Shown here piece by piece: positions 63,750-64,000 of a stretch of DNA of 64,000 nucleotides. This DNA comes from Atopobiaceae bacterium (GTDB taxonomy: Bacteria > Actinomycetota > Coriobacteriia > Coriobacteriales > Atopobiaceae), in assembly GCA_017545665.1 (NCBI GenBank), contig JAFWKQ010000121.1:26759-90758 (forward strand). Reading direction: 5' to 3'. The translations under genes were made by a program, and so were the position numbers. Under the pieces are notes generated by a model. It saw only the letters and a program-made list of their open reading frames with translations. It searched no databases and was not told the origin of the DNA. Position 1 is the stretch's first letter, and every line of letters begins with the position of its first letter.

Positions 63750-63780
63750 ATTGTAACGCGAACGTGTTTCGTTATTGCAA
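63750..63780 (-). promoter_or_regulatory. Candidate promoter of the MATE-NRPS operon
   Basis: On the minus strand TTGCAA (63775-63780) and TACAAT (63750-63755) are 19 bases apart. The leader to the ATG at 63713 would be about 30 bases. Confidence 0.4.
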
Positions 63781-63800
63781 CATCGCTGGAGGCAAACGGC

Positions 63801-63841
63801 AAAAGCGGGCCAAAGGGGACAGCCCCCTTTGGCCCTCTTTT
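63801..63841. repeat. Palindrome of the GGGGAC family upstream of the MATE gene
   Basis: GGGCCAAAGGGG and CCCCTTTGGCCC arms around a GACAGC-type centre, flanked by AAAAG and CTTTT. It may terminate a gene outside the window. Confidence 0.5.
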
Positions 63842-63854
63842 GTGCCGCGGGGAC

Positions 63855-63887
63855 GGGGGCGTCGACACACAGTGTGTCACTGCCCCC
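63855..63887. other. Compound hairpin near the window edge
   Basis: GGGGGC and GCCCCC enclose GACACAC-A-GTGTGTC. No associated gene is visible in 63888-64000; the last 110 bases hold nothing I can assign. Confidence 0.4.
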
Positions 63888-64000
63888 ATTACAGTAATGT
63901 CAAGCCCTTTGGGAACTTCACCTAGTTTTGGACATTAATCATCACTTTAATCGTCTAACCTTGGTGGCAGGCCCAGACGGGCTTGCCGACCGACCCCTCC

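Noticed and set aside
63888..64000. Possible insertion-sequence end near the window edge
   Set aside because: Only suggestive short sequences are visible; no transposase or clear terminal inverted repeat can be seen before the window ends.

Overview
The window reads as chromosome of an anaerobic, host-associated actinobacterium, most likely of the class Coriobacteriia (Atopobiaceae/Coriobacteriaceae/Eggerthellaceae type). This is inferred from the ribosomal proteins, a 2-oxoacid:ferredoxin oxidoreductase beside a flavin-based transhydrogenase-type complex, class III fructose bisphosphatase, Cna-B/Spy0128-type surface proteins and a reductase-terminated NRPS. No rRNA, tRNA, CRISPR array or clear insertion sequence was found. 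Most genes lie on the minus strand.

Layout. 1-18243: a surface-protein island of two paralogous gene pairs. Each pair is a membrane-anchored MucBP-like protein followed by a very large secreted adhesin. One pair also carries a small SpaA-type pilin with a sortase motif. 18747-19878: a Fic protein with a palindromic operator. 20303-26096: a segment of the S10 ribosomal operon, rplC to rplX, with its own promoter and terminator; rpsJ and everything after rplX are absent. 26155-27141: a lipoprotein. 27329-30163: a four-gene 2-oxoacid:ferredoxin oxidoreductase. 30889-35215: a NuoE/NuoF/GltD-like operon that matches the Sporomusa-type electron-bifurcating transhydrogenase (StnABC). 36009-42420: a Uma2-family protein, a small membrane protein, a GGDEF/EAL protein paired with a peptide-binding lipoprotein, and a P-loop ATPase. 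42850-45453: a TIM-barrel/acyl-CoA synthetase fusion. 45781-48034: a STAS protein and a receptor-type SpoIIE phosphatase/kinase. 48131-50038: fbp. 50748-52448: a second EAL protein. 52824-63713: a three-module NRPS ending in a reductase domain, with a MATE exporter.

Working together. The oxidoreductase genes should supply reduced ferredoxin, which the Stn-like complex could exchange with NAD(H) and NADP(H). The NRPS and MATE genes form a compact synthesis-and-export operon for a reductively released peptide. The surface island should build a host-facing adhesive layer, but no sortase lies in the window.

Intergenic DNA is unusually structured. It holds (i) long perfect palindromes with a GGGGAC(T/A)GTCCCC or GGGGA(N3)TCCCC core, (ii) direct repeats containing ACTTTTCGG, (iii) hairpin arrays built on TTTGTTCGGGTTTT, and (iv) a roughly 155-bp repeat present in opposite orientation on the two sides of the Stn-like operon.
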